Part shown: positions 35,337 through 47,458 of the stretch, piece after piece
Position numbering within the stretch: position 1 is the first letter of the stretch
Layout of the letters: each line of letters begins with the position of its first letter
Origin: Opeltia flavorubescens
Lineage: Eukaryota > Ascomycota > Lecanoromycetes > Teloschistales > Teloschistaceae
Direction: 5' to 3'
Assembly (NCBI GenBank): GCA_000442125.1
Contig: KE546982.1
Span: 806,563-870,562, forward strand
DNA: 64,000 nt
The notes under the pieces: model-generated
Database searches by the model: none
Told to the model about the DNA's origin: nothing
Seen by the model: only the letters and a program-made list of their open reading frames with translations
Made by a program: the position numbers and the translations under genes

Positions 35337-36142
35337 ATGAAAGGTTCGCCGGCGCAGTAATCTCTCTTCTTATTCTTCTCGCGGACGATATCGTTGCCCT
35401 ATGTCGATTATTGCAAATATGTTTTCGGTCAAGTCCATGATCCCTTAGCTGAGCTTACGAGCCTCAACGGTATCATTTTTGATGAAGCAATTCGTCTAGC
35501 CTATTTGTATCCGGACAATCAGTGGGCGGAACGCTTTTTTTGGACGCATTTCATACTCAATCCTCAACACACTGCCTTCTTAGAATATTTGCCACCGGAT
35601 TATCAGGGGTTCATCCAGTATTTTAGGACACCTGGACATTTACACGTATCTCCAGCTTGTGAGGATATCATCAATGGTCCCACTAATCAGGAACGCCGAC
35701 GCGAACTCTACCGCTTTTAGCTCAATCTGCCGGAGCAAGGTCTGTGCCGTTGGGTAAGTACTTTGCAGGCAAGTCACGGCGATATCTGTGGGGTCGTGTT
35801 GCGAAGTGTAAGCTCCTCAGATCCGAATTTTGGCTTGACACTACTCATGGTCTGAAGTGGAATGACACCCCCAAGGAACAAGTGCTCGGACAATGTCTCC
35901 TCGAACGCGTCAGTTCGCAAGCTGCTCTTTGCTGTCAGGACATTATTATAGCTTGGGAGTCTGTTGCGCATTTGAACCTTCCGCTTTGTAAGCATTATAT
36001 TCTCACACGCCTTCTAAATGTCGATCCGGCCTACGAAATCGATACGGTCAATGAGATTATAACTTGCTACACAAAGATACCTTCCTCGAAGGTATCTTGC
36101 CAATGCTGCTTCAAACACCAAACATCCCTTTTAGGTCTATAG
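35337..36142 (+). pseudogene. Two-exon relic of unknown function
   Basis: ATG 35337 is followed by TAA at 35358, then an open frame through YCKYVFGQVHDPLAELTSLN, RLAYLYPDNQWAERFFWTHF and YQGFIQYFRTPGHLHVSPAC to TAG 35718. The same frame continues NLPEQGLCRW to a GTAAGT donor at 35754. A 59-bp intron to AAG at 35812 restores an open frame in phase 0: LLRSEFWLDTTHGLKWNDTP, LGQCLLERVSSQAALCCQDI, ending at 36142. The two stops (TAA, TAG) are those expected from CAA/CAG. The end contains a perfect 11-bp hairpin (36074-36098). Not recognised. Confidence 0.5.
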
Positions 36143-36643
36143 CCGGAGTATCGGTATGGTTGTGATTTGTAAGAGTAAAAGAGGATTAAGAGAGGTCCCC
36201 GAGAGTCATTAGCAGGATAGGCAACCATTTCGGACGTCAACGTAGATTTTAGGCTAGTGCAGCATCGGTACTTTGGAAGTATTCGATAGCTGATTAAAAG
36301 TGCCTTCCTCCGTTTATACTCCAATCGTTGTTAATCTTGGATTGCGCATGCGTTGCAGGTCGTTTGTAGCAGTTTGTGTGTAAACTCTTATTATAGATAG
36401 CCAGAGAGAACATACGTTCTTCTAGCAGGCTCGGAAAGCATGTCGTCGTGTCTGTAGTAACCCTTCTCGTCATCCAGTGGTTATGGCGAGTATAATATTG
36501 GACGTTCGAGCTGGTAAAGTCCTAACGTGGTCAGCAATAGACTTAAGATACTTAAGAGGGCTTACACGGTGTATTCGTTCCATTATTTAAGACGTCTAAT
36601 CTGTTATGGCAGCCCTTCTTCAACTCAGTATCAACAAGCCTCT

Positions 36644-37281
36644 TCATAGAGCTTGTACTTGCGTGATATGGCCAGAGAGGCAGTCTCTTCGCTTATAGTA
36701 GTCCTGGCACTCCGCTGTCCTCGCTGAAACTTCAGCCCACGTCGTATTATAAGTATAGAAGTGCTCAAAAGTTATATAAAGCTCTTTGCATGATTGCTTG
36801 ACTGCAAAGAATTTATTGGTAAGGTATTGATAGAGTAAGCGGATGCGGATTCGACGAGGCACGGAAGAAGATGGACTGGATGTGTTGAAGTCCTTGTCGG
36901 CTGGGTAAGACCGACCCCCTTATGCGCGACAGCCCTTCTCCGAGCAATTTGAGTCCTTGAGATCGCCTGGTATTATTAGCCGTGTCAGAGCAATGGATCC
37001 ACTCCTTGTAGGTCGTTGGATGATTACAATTCTGTGAAAGCGGCCGGGCAATACTTGCAACATTTGACGGCAAGGTGAGGTATGTCCAGTCTCCGGGAGG
37101 GTTTGAGGGCGGCTTGGGTAACGAGCATAGAGATAGTCTCATCAGCTCCGACAATGAAAGCAGGCGGCTGCTGTTGACAACGTCTTGATAATCCGAAGAC
37201 ATGGTACATTTTTCTAATAGACGGATTTTCCCTGACACTAGCTGCGTATTCGTAGCTTTGAGCCGCACGGGAGGTTTGCAT
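36644..37281 (-). pseudogene. Minus-strand gene or relic, two possible products
   Basis: ATG 37281 starts a frame reading SYEYAASVRENPSIRKMYHV and PAFIVGADETISMLVTQAAL. A possible intron (GTATTG donor, CTGAC and GCTAATA branch-like sites, CAG acceptor) leads to KLLGEGLSRIRGSVLPSRQG and a stop near 36813. A separate open frame, 36919-36644, reads VKQSCKELYITFEHFYTYNT and TWAEVSARTAECQDYYKRRD. The latter looks the most protein-like but is in another frame, so either an exon junction is missed or there is a frameshift. No family recognised. Confidence 0.4.
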
Positions 37282-37283
37282 TT

Positions 37284-39100
37284 ATGACAAGTAGAAGCAT
37301 TTCTGGGACCCGCCAGCGCCTGGTGGCGCCCTCACTTTCGGTCCAGTCCAAGATAACGGCACTCTTCGAGCTGCTTACGACGTGCAATGAAGGACTATTC
37401 TGGACAGTTGTTTACACACCAAACCAATTAGAAGACAAGGCTGACTTTTGGAGACCTGTCTTAAGTTACCTATTACTCCCCACGATCCCTGTGAGAAACA
37501 ATGTCTACTTGCAAGAGGGAATGCTGACTACTCGCTTTTAACAGTGATGGCGTATCTGCCACAAAATAGTGGGCCTGAACAAGAGGAAGATCATCCTCCT
37601 AAGTCGATGCCCGTCCGGCCTTGCTTCGTTAGAAAGAAAGCGACACGGACTCTGAGACAAGACAGACATCGAAGTATTCAAACGAAGCTCAGCAAGTGGG
37701 CCAAGAATCGCCACCGATGTTGGGCTACTCGGGTCGCATATCTAGAGATTTGCACAGACTGACCATCAAATACGACAGACGTGGCCATACTTCTCCTTCA
37801 ACAATGAGGGCTGAACATCAAGAGTGCCTACTTGAGGATACCAACTAGGATGGACGCTTAGACGAGCTAGCGAGACTTTTGGCAGGGAGAAAGAATTTCA
37901 AGATGACTTGAACAAGACCAACGATCAAGCTGGAAATCCACCAGGGTCTTGTATATCACTTGTCCTTGCGGCATATCGGCTAAATCCCATGATAAGACTG
38001 TCCCTAGCTCGATGAAGGACAAGGCTATCTCAAGCATGCCCATAGTCCTTTCCTTTTACCAAACTTAGGGATAAAAGGCTGAATATCGTTGTCGGCTTGG
38101 TCGATTCGGATTATAGCCACTACACGGAGTCCTTATCCTAACATTGATCGCTGGGGGTAGAATTTCTCGTCGGAATCCATTCAACTGTCCATCTCATGGT
38201 GGTAGACAACCTATATTATCTGGAAATTGCAACCGCACACAGCTGTGAAATGCCTGAGATAGTTATAAAAGATGCTATAATCGAATTTAATCCACTTTAT
38301 ATAAATCCGAGGTTCAATCAGAAGACTTCACTGAGACAGGTCACCGAGAAGAGTAGAGATGCCCATACTTATGTCCAGCCGACAAGACCCACAAAGCTTC
38401 TCTCAGGGATTCGCCTTGTCCTGTTTTTGATAAGAGAAGCCTAAAGACGGCACATGGACGTCCTTTAGAACACTGCCCTTCTCCCGGTCCTTCAACTGTC
38501 ATAATCCGGAAGCCCCAGTCTTCCTTCCCCCCTCCCATTCCCTACCCGCTCGCCTGGGGTCCAAGAAGGATCTTACGATACCCATGGCGTGACGATGGAG
38601 TGGACCTCTAATTTGAATGGCTCTGCAAGATTCTCAAGCAGAATGCCTGTGGAGCGCAGAAACGGACCGCAGAAACCCCAGGACAGTATACATCAGAATT
38701 ATACACCAGTGAAGCAGCCTGGATGTATAAGCCTTGGCATTCTTGTGCCATACCAGCTCTTAACAGATATAACACGGCCCGGCGAAGTCTGCTCCAGTGT
38801 TCCCTGGTCACGATCTTCGATAGCAGAAATCTGCTATGCTAATGTGACTACGTCAATTTCCCCCCTTTGCAACAATCAGATATAGAATGATTTCTCAGTA
38901 TGCGCTCATCAAGTAAATTACGATGAACTTTGAACTTATAATCAGCGTAATATCTAAATACTTACTCAAATTACTTACAAGGCAGTTTACCAGAGTGGGT
39001 GAAACTGGTCATATCGGCAGTGCAATTATTAATCAACATGTCAGCCAGAACAAGAAAGAAATAATATAAATGTGCCAGTAAGTAATTGATATTATTAAGC
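37284..39100. other. Decayed sequence without a resolved gene
   Basis: Contains open frames at 37284-37541, 37448-37762 and 38589-38885 (plus) that lack supporting structure, and 38811-38608 (minus). From 37763 to 38580 I see no protein-like frame. From 38880 to 39090 the sequence is AT-rich and may be the promoter of the gene at 39101. Confidence 0.3.
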
Positions 39101-39549
39101 ATGGGATATTTGAAAGTATCATCCAACCAGGGGTTAGACAAGACTGAGTTTGACTGGGACACTTTGACCGCCTCATTGCGGCCCCTCGCGCCTTCGAAAG
39201 AGCCCAGTCCGTATGGTCCAGGAGGGTATACGGGCGGACCGGTGAAAATCTTCGGTGAACATCAGGCAAGTCACAAGCGGAAGGATCTGTCTAGATTCGT
39301 TATTTTGAAGGACTAATAACGTTGAAGGCTATACTCTCAGATAGTTTTCCTTCAGCCTCTGAATCAGAATACCTGTACACCGGGATACCAAATAGATGGT
39401 TGCAAGATAAAAGAATCATGAACCCGAATTCATATACGCAATACGTAGTCTCAGACCCGTGGGAAGCGAGAATATACCCGAAAGGTCCCGATACTTGTAG
39501 TATCGTACAATTATGGGATCTGACTGTAACTAATATTTCTCCCGAGTAA
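39101..39549 (+). CDS. Two-exon gene with a GC-AG intron, 128 aa
   Basis: Exon 1 is 39101-39265 and exon 2 is 39328-39549. The 62-bp intron begins CAG|GCAAGT, the usual consensus of the rare GC donor class, has a CTAAT branch near 39313 and an AAG acceptor, in phase 0. Both exons read as ordinary protein: GPGGYTGGPVKIFGEHQ before the junction, then SESEYLYTGIPNRWLQDKRI, YTQYVVSDPWEARIYPKGPD and SIVQLWDLTVTNISPE. No stop is found. It may be the C-terminal part of a larger gene because the start region is AT-rich and the protein is short. No family recognised. Confidence 0.5.
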
Positions 39550-39553
39550 CATC

Positions 39554-39980
39554 TTAGAACCGCCATTTCAAAGCATTACGAATAGGTCCCATCCGACCCT
39601 TATTATGCGCTGTGGTTGGGCAGAGGACGATGGATTTGTGCGAGGTCATAGACGCCGAGGGGCGGGTGGTATGACAAATTGGAGCTTGTCGAAGCATTGG
39701 GTTGGAGCCAAATTTGGTGTTGGATCGAGAGCCTGGGCGTTCTCGACAGACAGCCGTTGAATTCGAAGAACCCGAGAGAGACGATAAATGAGGGTATGGA
39801 ATATACTCGAGGCGTTGGCTAGCAGAACGGCTCAGGCGCATGAACCGTCTGTAGTCAGGCTCAGCATCAACCAGCATCATTCCCTGATATCGTCAAACGT
39901 GTCACTGCTAGACTCGGCGTTCCATTCCGCACCTCTCTCTTCTGATATTTGGCGTTTCCGTTACTTCTCAATCGTTTAGG
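39554..39980 (-). pseudogene. Possible coding remnant, minus strand
   Basis: Two minus frames compete: an open 108-codon frame (39880-39554) and an adjacent one with FHTLIYRLSRVLRIQRLSVE then NAQALDPTPNLAPTQCFDKL before a TAG. The second looks more protein-like. Not resolved and not recognised. Confidence 0.25.
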
Positions 39981-40059
39981 GCCTTTCGCAACAAATCCAT
40001 CTGGAGAACGCCGTGTTCGCGTCAACTGACACTGGACTAGTCCAAGAATATCATCAAAG

Positions 40060-43000
40060 TGGATTCAAACCCGTCGGAGAGGTAATCAACAGCCCATAAT
40101 CGATAACTCTAAGCTACTTCTTTCAGGAACCTGGGCCCTAATNTAGTAGTATCCTAGGGTAGTAGCTAGTCAACGATAGCGCTGGAATACCAAGCTTATT
40201 AGAACGCTTTTCGCTATACCTATAAATGATTCCCGAGAAACATAAGGTCGATTGCTATCAGTCACATTTATAGTAACCTATTTCTAAGACTTCGATACAC
40301 GGAGAAGAAGCTATATCAGCTATCGTCGCATTTCTACCCTCACGTGCTAAGGAGATTACACTAGAGCATCTTGGCTTACCTTTACAGAAACTTTCCTCAG
40401 TCCATCCAAATATTACCGGAGCCCAAGGCATCTAATACTCTAGCGATTAGGGCTGCAATTCGTATAGTTAAGAGTAAGTCCTAGTCGATTTCTTGATTAT
40501 AGGCAATAAGTTAAAACAGGATATTATCTAGTTCCGTCGCTTTAATAGTAGATATTCGTACGGTATATATAGCTATTGGCAATGGTAGTAAAGTAATAAT
40601 CAGAACCAATCATATATAATATATATATACGATGCTCAAACGGGAGGTAAACCTAAACCGGATAAAACGCGGTAGTAGAAGTTAGGTTTTTATCAATACC
40701 GTAGCTTACATTCAAGTCCTTTTATAGGTTTCCTGGAAGTAAATAGAGGAAGGCAAATATAGGTACTCTCCCGTTCAACGTTCTTTTTGTATTAACGGTA
40801 CAAAGCCAGCTAACTCTATATATACAAAGCAAAAAGATTATCTTAATGTCTACAACGATACACTCAGCGTCTTACAGCGTAGTACGGGAGCTTTTCCCAT
40901 TATCCACAATTTTGCGAAGCCTCCTTCTGCCATCAGCCGCCGTCTGCTTCACCTGACCTATAGGTAGGTTCTTCGACCAATTGCGGTGGAATAATTTAGG
41001 ACGTTGTTAATCACCTCGGTTAATTTATCTTGTCAGCGCCCAACGAATTTCTCTTACAGACAGAGACGGTCTATTCTTGTAGCTTAAGTTATCGCAAAGC
41101 CTCGCAAAGCCCCGCAAAGCGCAGGACGTCAATACAAGTTCTATATCCTAACAGCTACTAAACGACAGTCTTGTCGTATACGTGGAGCGGTCCCTTTCCT
41201 CGAGAGATACCGCCCGTTAAAACTTTTCTTAGAAGAAATGCTTTTTCAGACGCTGGCTATAGTATTGAAAGTCGTTCCGAAATTTAAGGTCGAGGAGCGT
41301 CCACTAGTCGCGCTTACCGGCTCTTCCTGCCCTAAAAACAGAGCTTCGGGGCAGCTTAAACGGGAAACTGCGGCTGATGGAACTGCCCTTTGCACAATTG
41401 CTGGGACCGGTCTTATCGACGTTGTCTCTAAAGTTGAGGTTTCGAGGTATATCGATAGGAGACGCTATCCCTGACTAGTCGTCTCGAGTAACGCCTTTTC
41501 CGTAAATAATCCAAGCTTAGGTCTAATATCTAATCTAGATAATTTTTATAGAAAGACGCCGATACCCTTCGTTTAATAATAAACCCTTATATCTTTCCCC
41601 AATGAACTGATATCTCAAGTAATAGTCCGTTCGTTACTATAGAGCTCTCTTACACGCGATGGACCTGGTAAAATAGCTTTAGTACTTACGGGTTTCGTTT
41701 TATCGATAGATCGAGTCCGATTTTATCTAAAAATTTAGTATTGTAATTTTATATTCATTTATCGTTTGATTCTGATTATTTTTTCCGTACCTGCGTTAAT
41801 TTATTTCCTACTTCTATATTCGTTTAAAGTAAATCCTTTAACTTTATAGCGTAAACGTTCTAATTTTTTATCTCAATTCGGCGTTTTATCCAATATAGTC
41901 CGACGCCGTCGACCTATTCCAGCCGCCAATTCTAATTTCGGCGCCGATACCTCAAAGTCCTTGTAAAGGTAAAGCGGAATAGAGCTCTTAACGAGCTAAA
42001 TCGATAGCTCTTTATAGCGCCAAAAGTCCAATAATACAACTAGCGCAATCAATGCTCTCAAGTAATATAGCGACCACTTTTGAAAGCTTGAATAGGGAAT
42101 TTCCACGACTGCTACAGCAGCCAATTTAGGGAAACTCTTTATCGAAGGCTTCTGGATATCGGATAGCAAGTTTTATAGATGCGAGTATAATTATAGGATT
42201 ATCTACAGCGGCGTATATACCCAAAGCCCGATAAATTGCTTATAATTACTATTAAAGATTAGAGTAAATAAATTACTTTAGTAATACTCAGCCTGGTTTC
42301 GAGGTATAATAGATATTAGGAAACTATAAATATATAGCGCCTAACTTTAAAAAAATGTATTAACGATTTACAAATAGCTCGGTCGGTTAAAAAATCAGCG
42401 ATAATTCCAAAAACTTCAATGCCTATAATAAATCAATAAATTGACTTGCGGAGTCCAATATAGTACTGACGGTACTATATTTTATAGCCGAACTTTCAGT
42501 ATCAAACGAGCGAGTCTATTATCCCGTATTAATCGCCTTCGAAGTTATTTTTAAACCCGAATTAGCTTATTAAATTTTGTCTTTAGTTATTAATATTCGT
42601 GGTTATTTATAGAATATCCTGCTTCCGGAACTCTATAGCTTAATCGACGGCAGAAAATCCTCTCAATTGCTATTAAGTTTAATAAAATCACCGCCGGGTA
42701 CGTAGTAAAAGAAGTTAAATACCGAGGGGAAGAATTAGATAAAACAGCACGAGTACTCAATATAAAAAGGTTAAGATTCTCAAATAAGCATATAAAATCT
42801 TGGGAAAAGGCAGTAGAAGATCGTAGGCGTCTTATTTGATGCGAGGAAAGATCGCTGATCTAAAGGCTGAAGAGAAAAGAGCGATCACAGTATTATACGG
42901 AATTGACGATTATACTGAAACGGCGCAAGGTTATAGAAGGAATCGTGCAGCTATCGGACTACTTGTATATAAACCTTTGCTCGGGGTAGAGTCCATCGAA

Positions 43001-44200
43001 AAGAATAGATACAAGTTTCCCTAAACTCCATCGAAAATCTTTATCTGCAAAATTATATAAAGCAAGAGTAAAAAGAAAGCGATTTAGATACTTTAGGTAC
43101 CGTTATATACTTTAAGCCTGATAAAAGTATTAAAAAAATATATATATCCTCATTCTAAAAATAGATTTTTATTTCCTTTTTTATATTGGAGTGCTTTGCG
43201 TCACGTAACTATAAGTTTCACCTAATATAACCGTAAAGAAAGATTGCGACGAGTCGTTTATAATATTATCTATCAAATGGAATTTTTGTATTAAAAAGAG
43301 GGCCCTATAAGCAACAAATTCTAGGGCAGTATTTAGGCTGAATGGACGTTTGGTATTATCTATATCTTTATATAGTTCATGACCGGCAGGTATCGCGTGA
43401 TAAATATATCAAGTCTCAGACTATTATATTGGCTTAGTAGTAAAAGCCCCTGTTTAAATATTAGGTACTGGAAGTCTCTAAACTCCTCTTGAGTCCATGC
43501 TTTGGTCGTCTATTTCACTATAGTTTCGTCCTGATTCATCGAAGAAGATACCTTATCTGGTCAATATTCCAGTCCGTCAATGTCCTTGCAGTCCCGATGA
43601 TTGCCTCCGTCGCTCTTTTCCTAACCGGTGCTCGGCAGACGCCGCGAGTTACGAAGCTCTAGGTCATTCCGTCGGTCCAGAATTTAGGAAGGGTACCGAA
43701 CTTCCATAGGAAGACCTTTTGAAAGATACTCCAACGCTTAAAAGCTCGTTGAAAGGATATCCGCACCTCGACTTGGTAACTTAATTATCCTGCTTGAGTC
43801 TTCTGCCATTATAATCAGATCTTATACCGATATCTGATATCGTAGACTAAAGAGTCCTACTCGACCTAAGGCATCAGCTTGTTGGTTCTTATGCTTCGGG
43901 TCTTTGGCTCAACCTACGGGGATTAGTGTTTCTAAAATCCCACCAATTTAAACTGATTCTTTCTGCAAATTGTAGCGCGGAAAGTTGGGTAGTCGAAGCC
44001 GAGTGTCCCGACTATGGTATTGTACGAAGTGATGATGAACAGTCACTGTAAAAATAATATTGATAAGGAAGAGATCAACACCTGTAGAAATGCCAAGCTT
44101 TTCCTACCGACTTTGATCAATCGGGCAAGTTGCGGCGAAACTCCGAGGTTTGTGGCAAGTATAAGCGAGCCAAGATTCCTCGACTGGAGCTTTCCCAAAC
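40060..44200. repeat. Moderately RIP-mutated, gene-free interval
   Basis: About 4 kb rich in TA steps with many TAG/TAA codons in every frame and one N (40143). Composition is intermediate between the AT-rich blocks and genic DNA, as expected for a repeat mutated fewer times. Short open frames (41238-41474, 42836-43024, 44014-44238) have no recognisable content. A minus-strand piece near 43560-43500 (TTKAWTQEEFRDFQ) hints at an old transposon or gene. Confidence 0.45.
41091..41120. repeat. 10-bp x 3 tandem repeat
   Basis: Three consecutive decamers ending CGCAAAGC (ATCGCAAAGC, CTCGCAAAGC, CCCGCAAAGC). Minor local duplication. Confidence 0.7.
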
Positions 44201-44218
44201 GATCCCCTTCCCGTTATA

Positions 44219-44357
44219 TCAAAAATAATTCGCAATAAAAGGGCCTACGGTAGCCGCTAAAACTAGCCCCGAGTCTCGCTAAGCCGGCCCCCGATTGGAA
44301 GCCTGGGCGGCAGTTTAGGCGGTCGCCGTAGGCCCTCACATTGCGAATTATTTTTGA
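44219..44357. mobile_element. MITE-like foldback element
   Basis: The left arm starts TCAAAAATAATTCGCAAT and, after four bases, GGGCCTACGG. The right arm is its reverse complement: CCGTAGGCCC, four bases, ATTGCGAATTATTTTTGA. The only break in the outer 32 bp is the 4-base spacer (AAAA against GTGA). Similarity continues inward with gaps (GCCGCTAAAAC against ACCGCCTAAAC), so the 139-bp unit is a near-complete hairpin. This is the shape of a non-autonomous terminal-inverted-repeat element. Target-site duplication is not evident and no transposase-bearing relative is seen here. Confidence 0.7.
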
Positions 44358-45741
44358 CATGACGGGCCCTTCTCATTTAAATAAAATATCCAAGGTCCGC
44401 TGCTAAGAGAGTCCACCCACTTGGATCACACATGGTAATATAAGGTAGCAGTTGAGCCAGAGCGGGAGGCAGCCCTCGTTCTGCTGGAGGCTGCCTAACG
44501 TGTCGAAGTCAGAGGTCTCCGGGCGTGAAAAAGTCTATTAACCTCAGTTCATGATAAAGAGATAGGTTGAGTGGTCTTAGAAGGAATGGTACTGACGTTC
44601 TCCTCGTCTGAAAGTTTGAAAAATGCAATAACTAATCTTGCATCACCACATCGCTAACATTTGGCAATCGAGCGCTCCTCCCTAGTTTTCTTCTTCATGC
44701 TGCTCCACTGCGATTTCGTGGCCCTTTCATTGTCGTTGGCGCCAGCAGCTTGCTTTCCTTACCTATGCCAGAGAATTCTTGGACTGGAAGAGATAGAGGT
44801 GCGGCGCCATAGCTGGCTGGTGTCATGGGCATGCGATAGAGATAGGGAATGGGGGATCCGGAATAAATACGAGGGACTGAACGGCGTTAATCTCAAGCGT
44901 CTCATTCGTCTTCTCGACAGTGATTCTTTGTGATGTCCCCCTTGTTGAAGGGGCCATGTTGCTAGGTTGTACGGGAGACAGTAGAAAGGATTCAATTTTC
45001 AAACGAATGTGTGTTGAATGACGAATTAATTTAAAGGGTAAGGCCGTTTTGCTGGTATACTAGAAGCTGATATCTATGATACTGCCGGTGACTGGTAAGA
45101 GTGATTGGTTATTTGCAATATCATGCAAATAATCTCGCCTTCGTTTATACAACTGAGGAAATGATAACAACGATGTATTAAAATAAGAGGAACATAAAAA
45201 CATTTGATTCCAATTCATTGAAGCTCGTAGAGATCGCGAAACCCCACTCCCTGTCGAATAACCTTTAGAGCGAATGCTTGTTGCTAAATATCAATTTATA
45301 TGGTGATGCTAGCCTTGCGCTGGAATAGTAATCAAAGGAGGTCAAAGCCGAAGCTGAAAACCCCAGAAGGCTGCAACGAAGATTTTGGAGTGAAGATGGT
45401 GACTATACCGTCAATTCTGACTCCGATGTTCTTCTCATACGAATTCACTGATATCTAGAGGGAATATCATCATTTCGATAATACATGTCTTAGATTGGCT
45501 TCCTAATTTACACACGTCAACACAAGCTTGGATAATCTTAGTGGAAGAATCTCGACCGACTCCATGTTCCGCAAGGACATCAGTCTTTAAATAGGTCTTC
45601 CGAATCCCTATGCCTTCTTCCCCTGCACCCTTGTCCCCTCCTCAACACAGCCAAGAGTCTGCCGTGAATCCGCCGTGACTAAGAATACATCGAAAATAAA
45701 TACAATAGCAGTCTCTTACCCACCCATCCATTCTTGCGCAG
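44358..45741. other. No resolved gene
   Basis: A 90-codon plus frame (44661-44933) begins with a hydrophobic stretch (SLVFFFMLLHCDFVALSLSL) but has no other support. The remainder up to the stop of the 45742-46922 pseudogene shows no protein-like frame and would include its 3' flank. Confidence 0.35.
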
Positions 45742-46922
45742 TCAAGCGAGATCATCTTCGTATTCCGCATTCTGGGCTATGTCGGACAGCCTAGGTCTCT
45801 TTGAATGGTGAGAGGTTGGAGTAGGTGGCGAGTGAGAACCGGTGTGAGACTTGCCCCCCTGTGAGTGCGGCGAGGCTCCAGCTTCGGGCCGAGGAGGGCT
45901 GGAGATGTCAGTGAGTTGCGACTCATGTTTGAGACGTAGTATACATACCTTAACGGCGTGGGCACCTTTGCTGCCGAGCCTAAAGTCTGCAATTTAGCTT
46001 TAATGGCCTCCAAACGTGGCCCACAGGCCCAGTCCAGCACCTTAAGAATGCAGCTGCGAAAATTGAATGTGGCGTGTTCGTCATCGAAGAGGGCTAATAT
46101 AAGGGTGTCGCCTTTATAAAAAATAGCACCGGTGTCGTCAACTCGACGCCAATATATACGATAACGGTAATATACATTGTAAACCTATAATAAGAAGATA
46201 TAAATCTCTACCGGTAATAGCTCTGGATCGCTAGTAGCGTAATTGTTTTTAAAGAAGTGGTATATACATTTATTCGATATAGATATATAGCGGCGAGTTT
46301 ACTAATCTGCTTTATATTTATTACCTTTAGCCGTCTTCTATTATACTGTTTACTATAGCACCCAGGGCTTATTAGCGTATGCCAGCGCTTCTTCAGGCAG
46401 TGCCTTGATAAGGGTGAGGAGATAGCCGGGGAATGCGGTAGTATCGTAATTATAGACTACGTCGGGCTTTACTCTAGGTGGGAGTCCATATTTCGCCATC
46501 GCGTCCTATAGACTCTTGTCGACCTCGTATCCTACCGGCTTTAGGACCTTGACGGTCTATTGCTAGTCCAATTCTATAGCGACTATAGCTTTCCCGCCTT
46601 CGTCTTCAGGAAACTATCGGGGCTCGTAAAGAAGATGCTTCAACAAGGCGTAAGTCTTTATCCACTCTTGCACTTTATATAGTCTAGTTTTGAAGGCTTT
46701 AACCCATTTAGAATATAGTATAATTAGCATATCACGCGGCACTTTTAGATCCTGCACGAGCTTATATAATTCTTCGGGCATTAGTAGTCCATGTCCAAGG
46801 TGGATATTATATATATCAAGGATCGCTTCCGCGGCTAATCCACTCGTAGCTGCTTCAGATTCAGGTGTTTTAGATTTTCCAGTAGCGGTGGGTTTCTCTA
46901 TCGACGGCGTTTGATAGGCCAT
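45742..46922 (-). pseudogene. RIP-inactivated two-exon gene, 376 codons, eleven premature stops
   Basis: Exon 1 is 46922-45949 and exon 2 is 45898-45742. The 50-bp intron has a GTATGT donor, CTGAC branch and CAG acceptor, in phase 2. One frame runs from ATG to TGA 45742 without a frameshift. It is broken by eleven stops: TAG with lowest base at 46614, 46563, 46557, 46506, 46353, 46338, 46302 and 46185, and TAA at 46350, 46341 and 46299. None is TGA. Readable parts include AAEAILDIYNIHLGHGLLMP, YSKWVKAFKTRLYKVQEWIK, DVVYNYDTTAFPGYLLTLIK, YWRRVDDTGAIFYKGDTLIL and DDEHATFNFRSCILKVLDWA. Exon 2 is Pro/Ser/His-rich and ends in a basic then acidic tail (SKRPRLSDIAQNAEYEDDLA). No family recognised; the kept frame and intron show recent inactivation. 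Confidence 0.85.
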
Positions 46923-47458
46923 TTCTTTAAAAGGATGAGTGTATATTTAAGAGGATAGATATATATCCTGCTGCGTCTGTATACTCAAGTCAAGTAGGTT
47001 AGCACGAGTCAATGGCAACAGAGGAGTTTGGAATCTAGTGTTGTCTTTTAGACAGTCGGTTGATAGGTTAATGCGCTTTCTTTTCCCCAGTAAACAAAGT
47101 GGTTGTGTGTGCAAAGTTCTAACAGCAGTGAGACATTTATCTTGCTGTTCCATGGTTTAGGCAATTCACATCGAGTTGGGAGTGAATATCCAAGTCTTGA
47201 GTGAAGGAAATGAAGTTGTAAATAATTACATCTTATCGCTGTAAACCCCGAGTAAGATTAAACACAGCATCATAGTACATAGCGTTGAGACATCATTCTT
47301 ATATTCTTGGTTGAGCATTATCCAGTCTCGCAAGGTCTCGATCTAACACGGTAAATTTATATTGCCGGCTTTCTGACATCTTTTATATCCGCAGATTAAA
47401 CGCTATCTCCTCTGGCTGAGTATCACTCTAAATTCAATCTTTACTCTCTTTTTTATTC
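46923..47458. promoter_or_regulatory. Upstream region of the RIP-inactivated gene
   Basis: About 540 bp upstream of ATG 46922 (minus strand) with no protein-like frame; the minus-strand open stretch 47153-46947 has no ATG context or recognisable content. It would hold the former promoter. AT-rich segment near 46940-46970. Confidence 0.3.
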
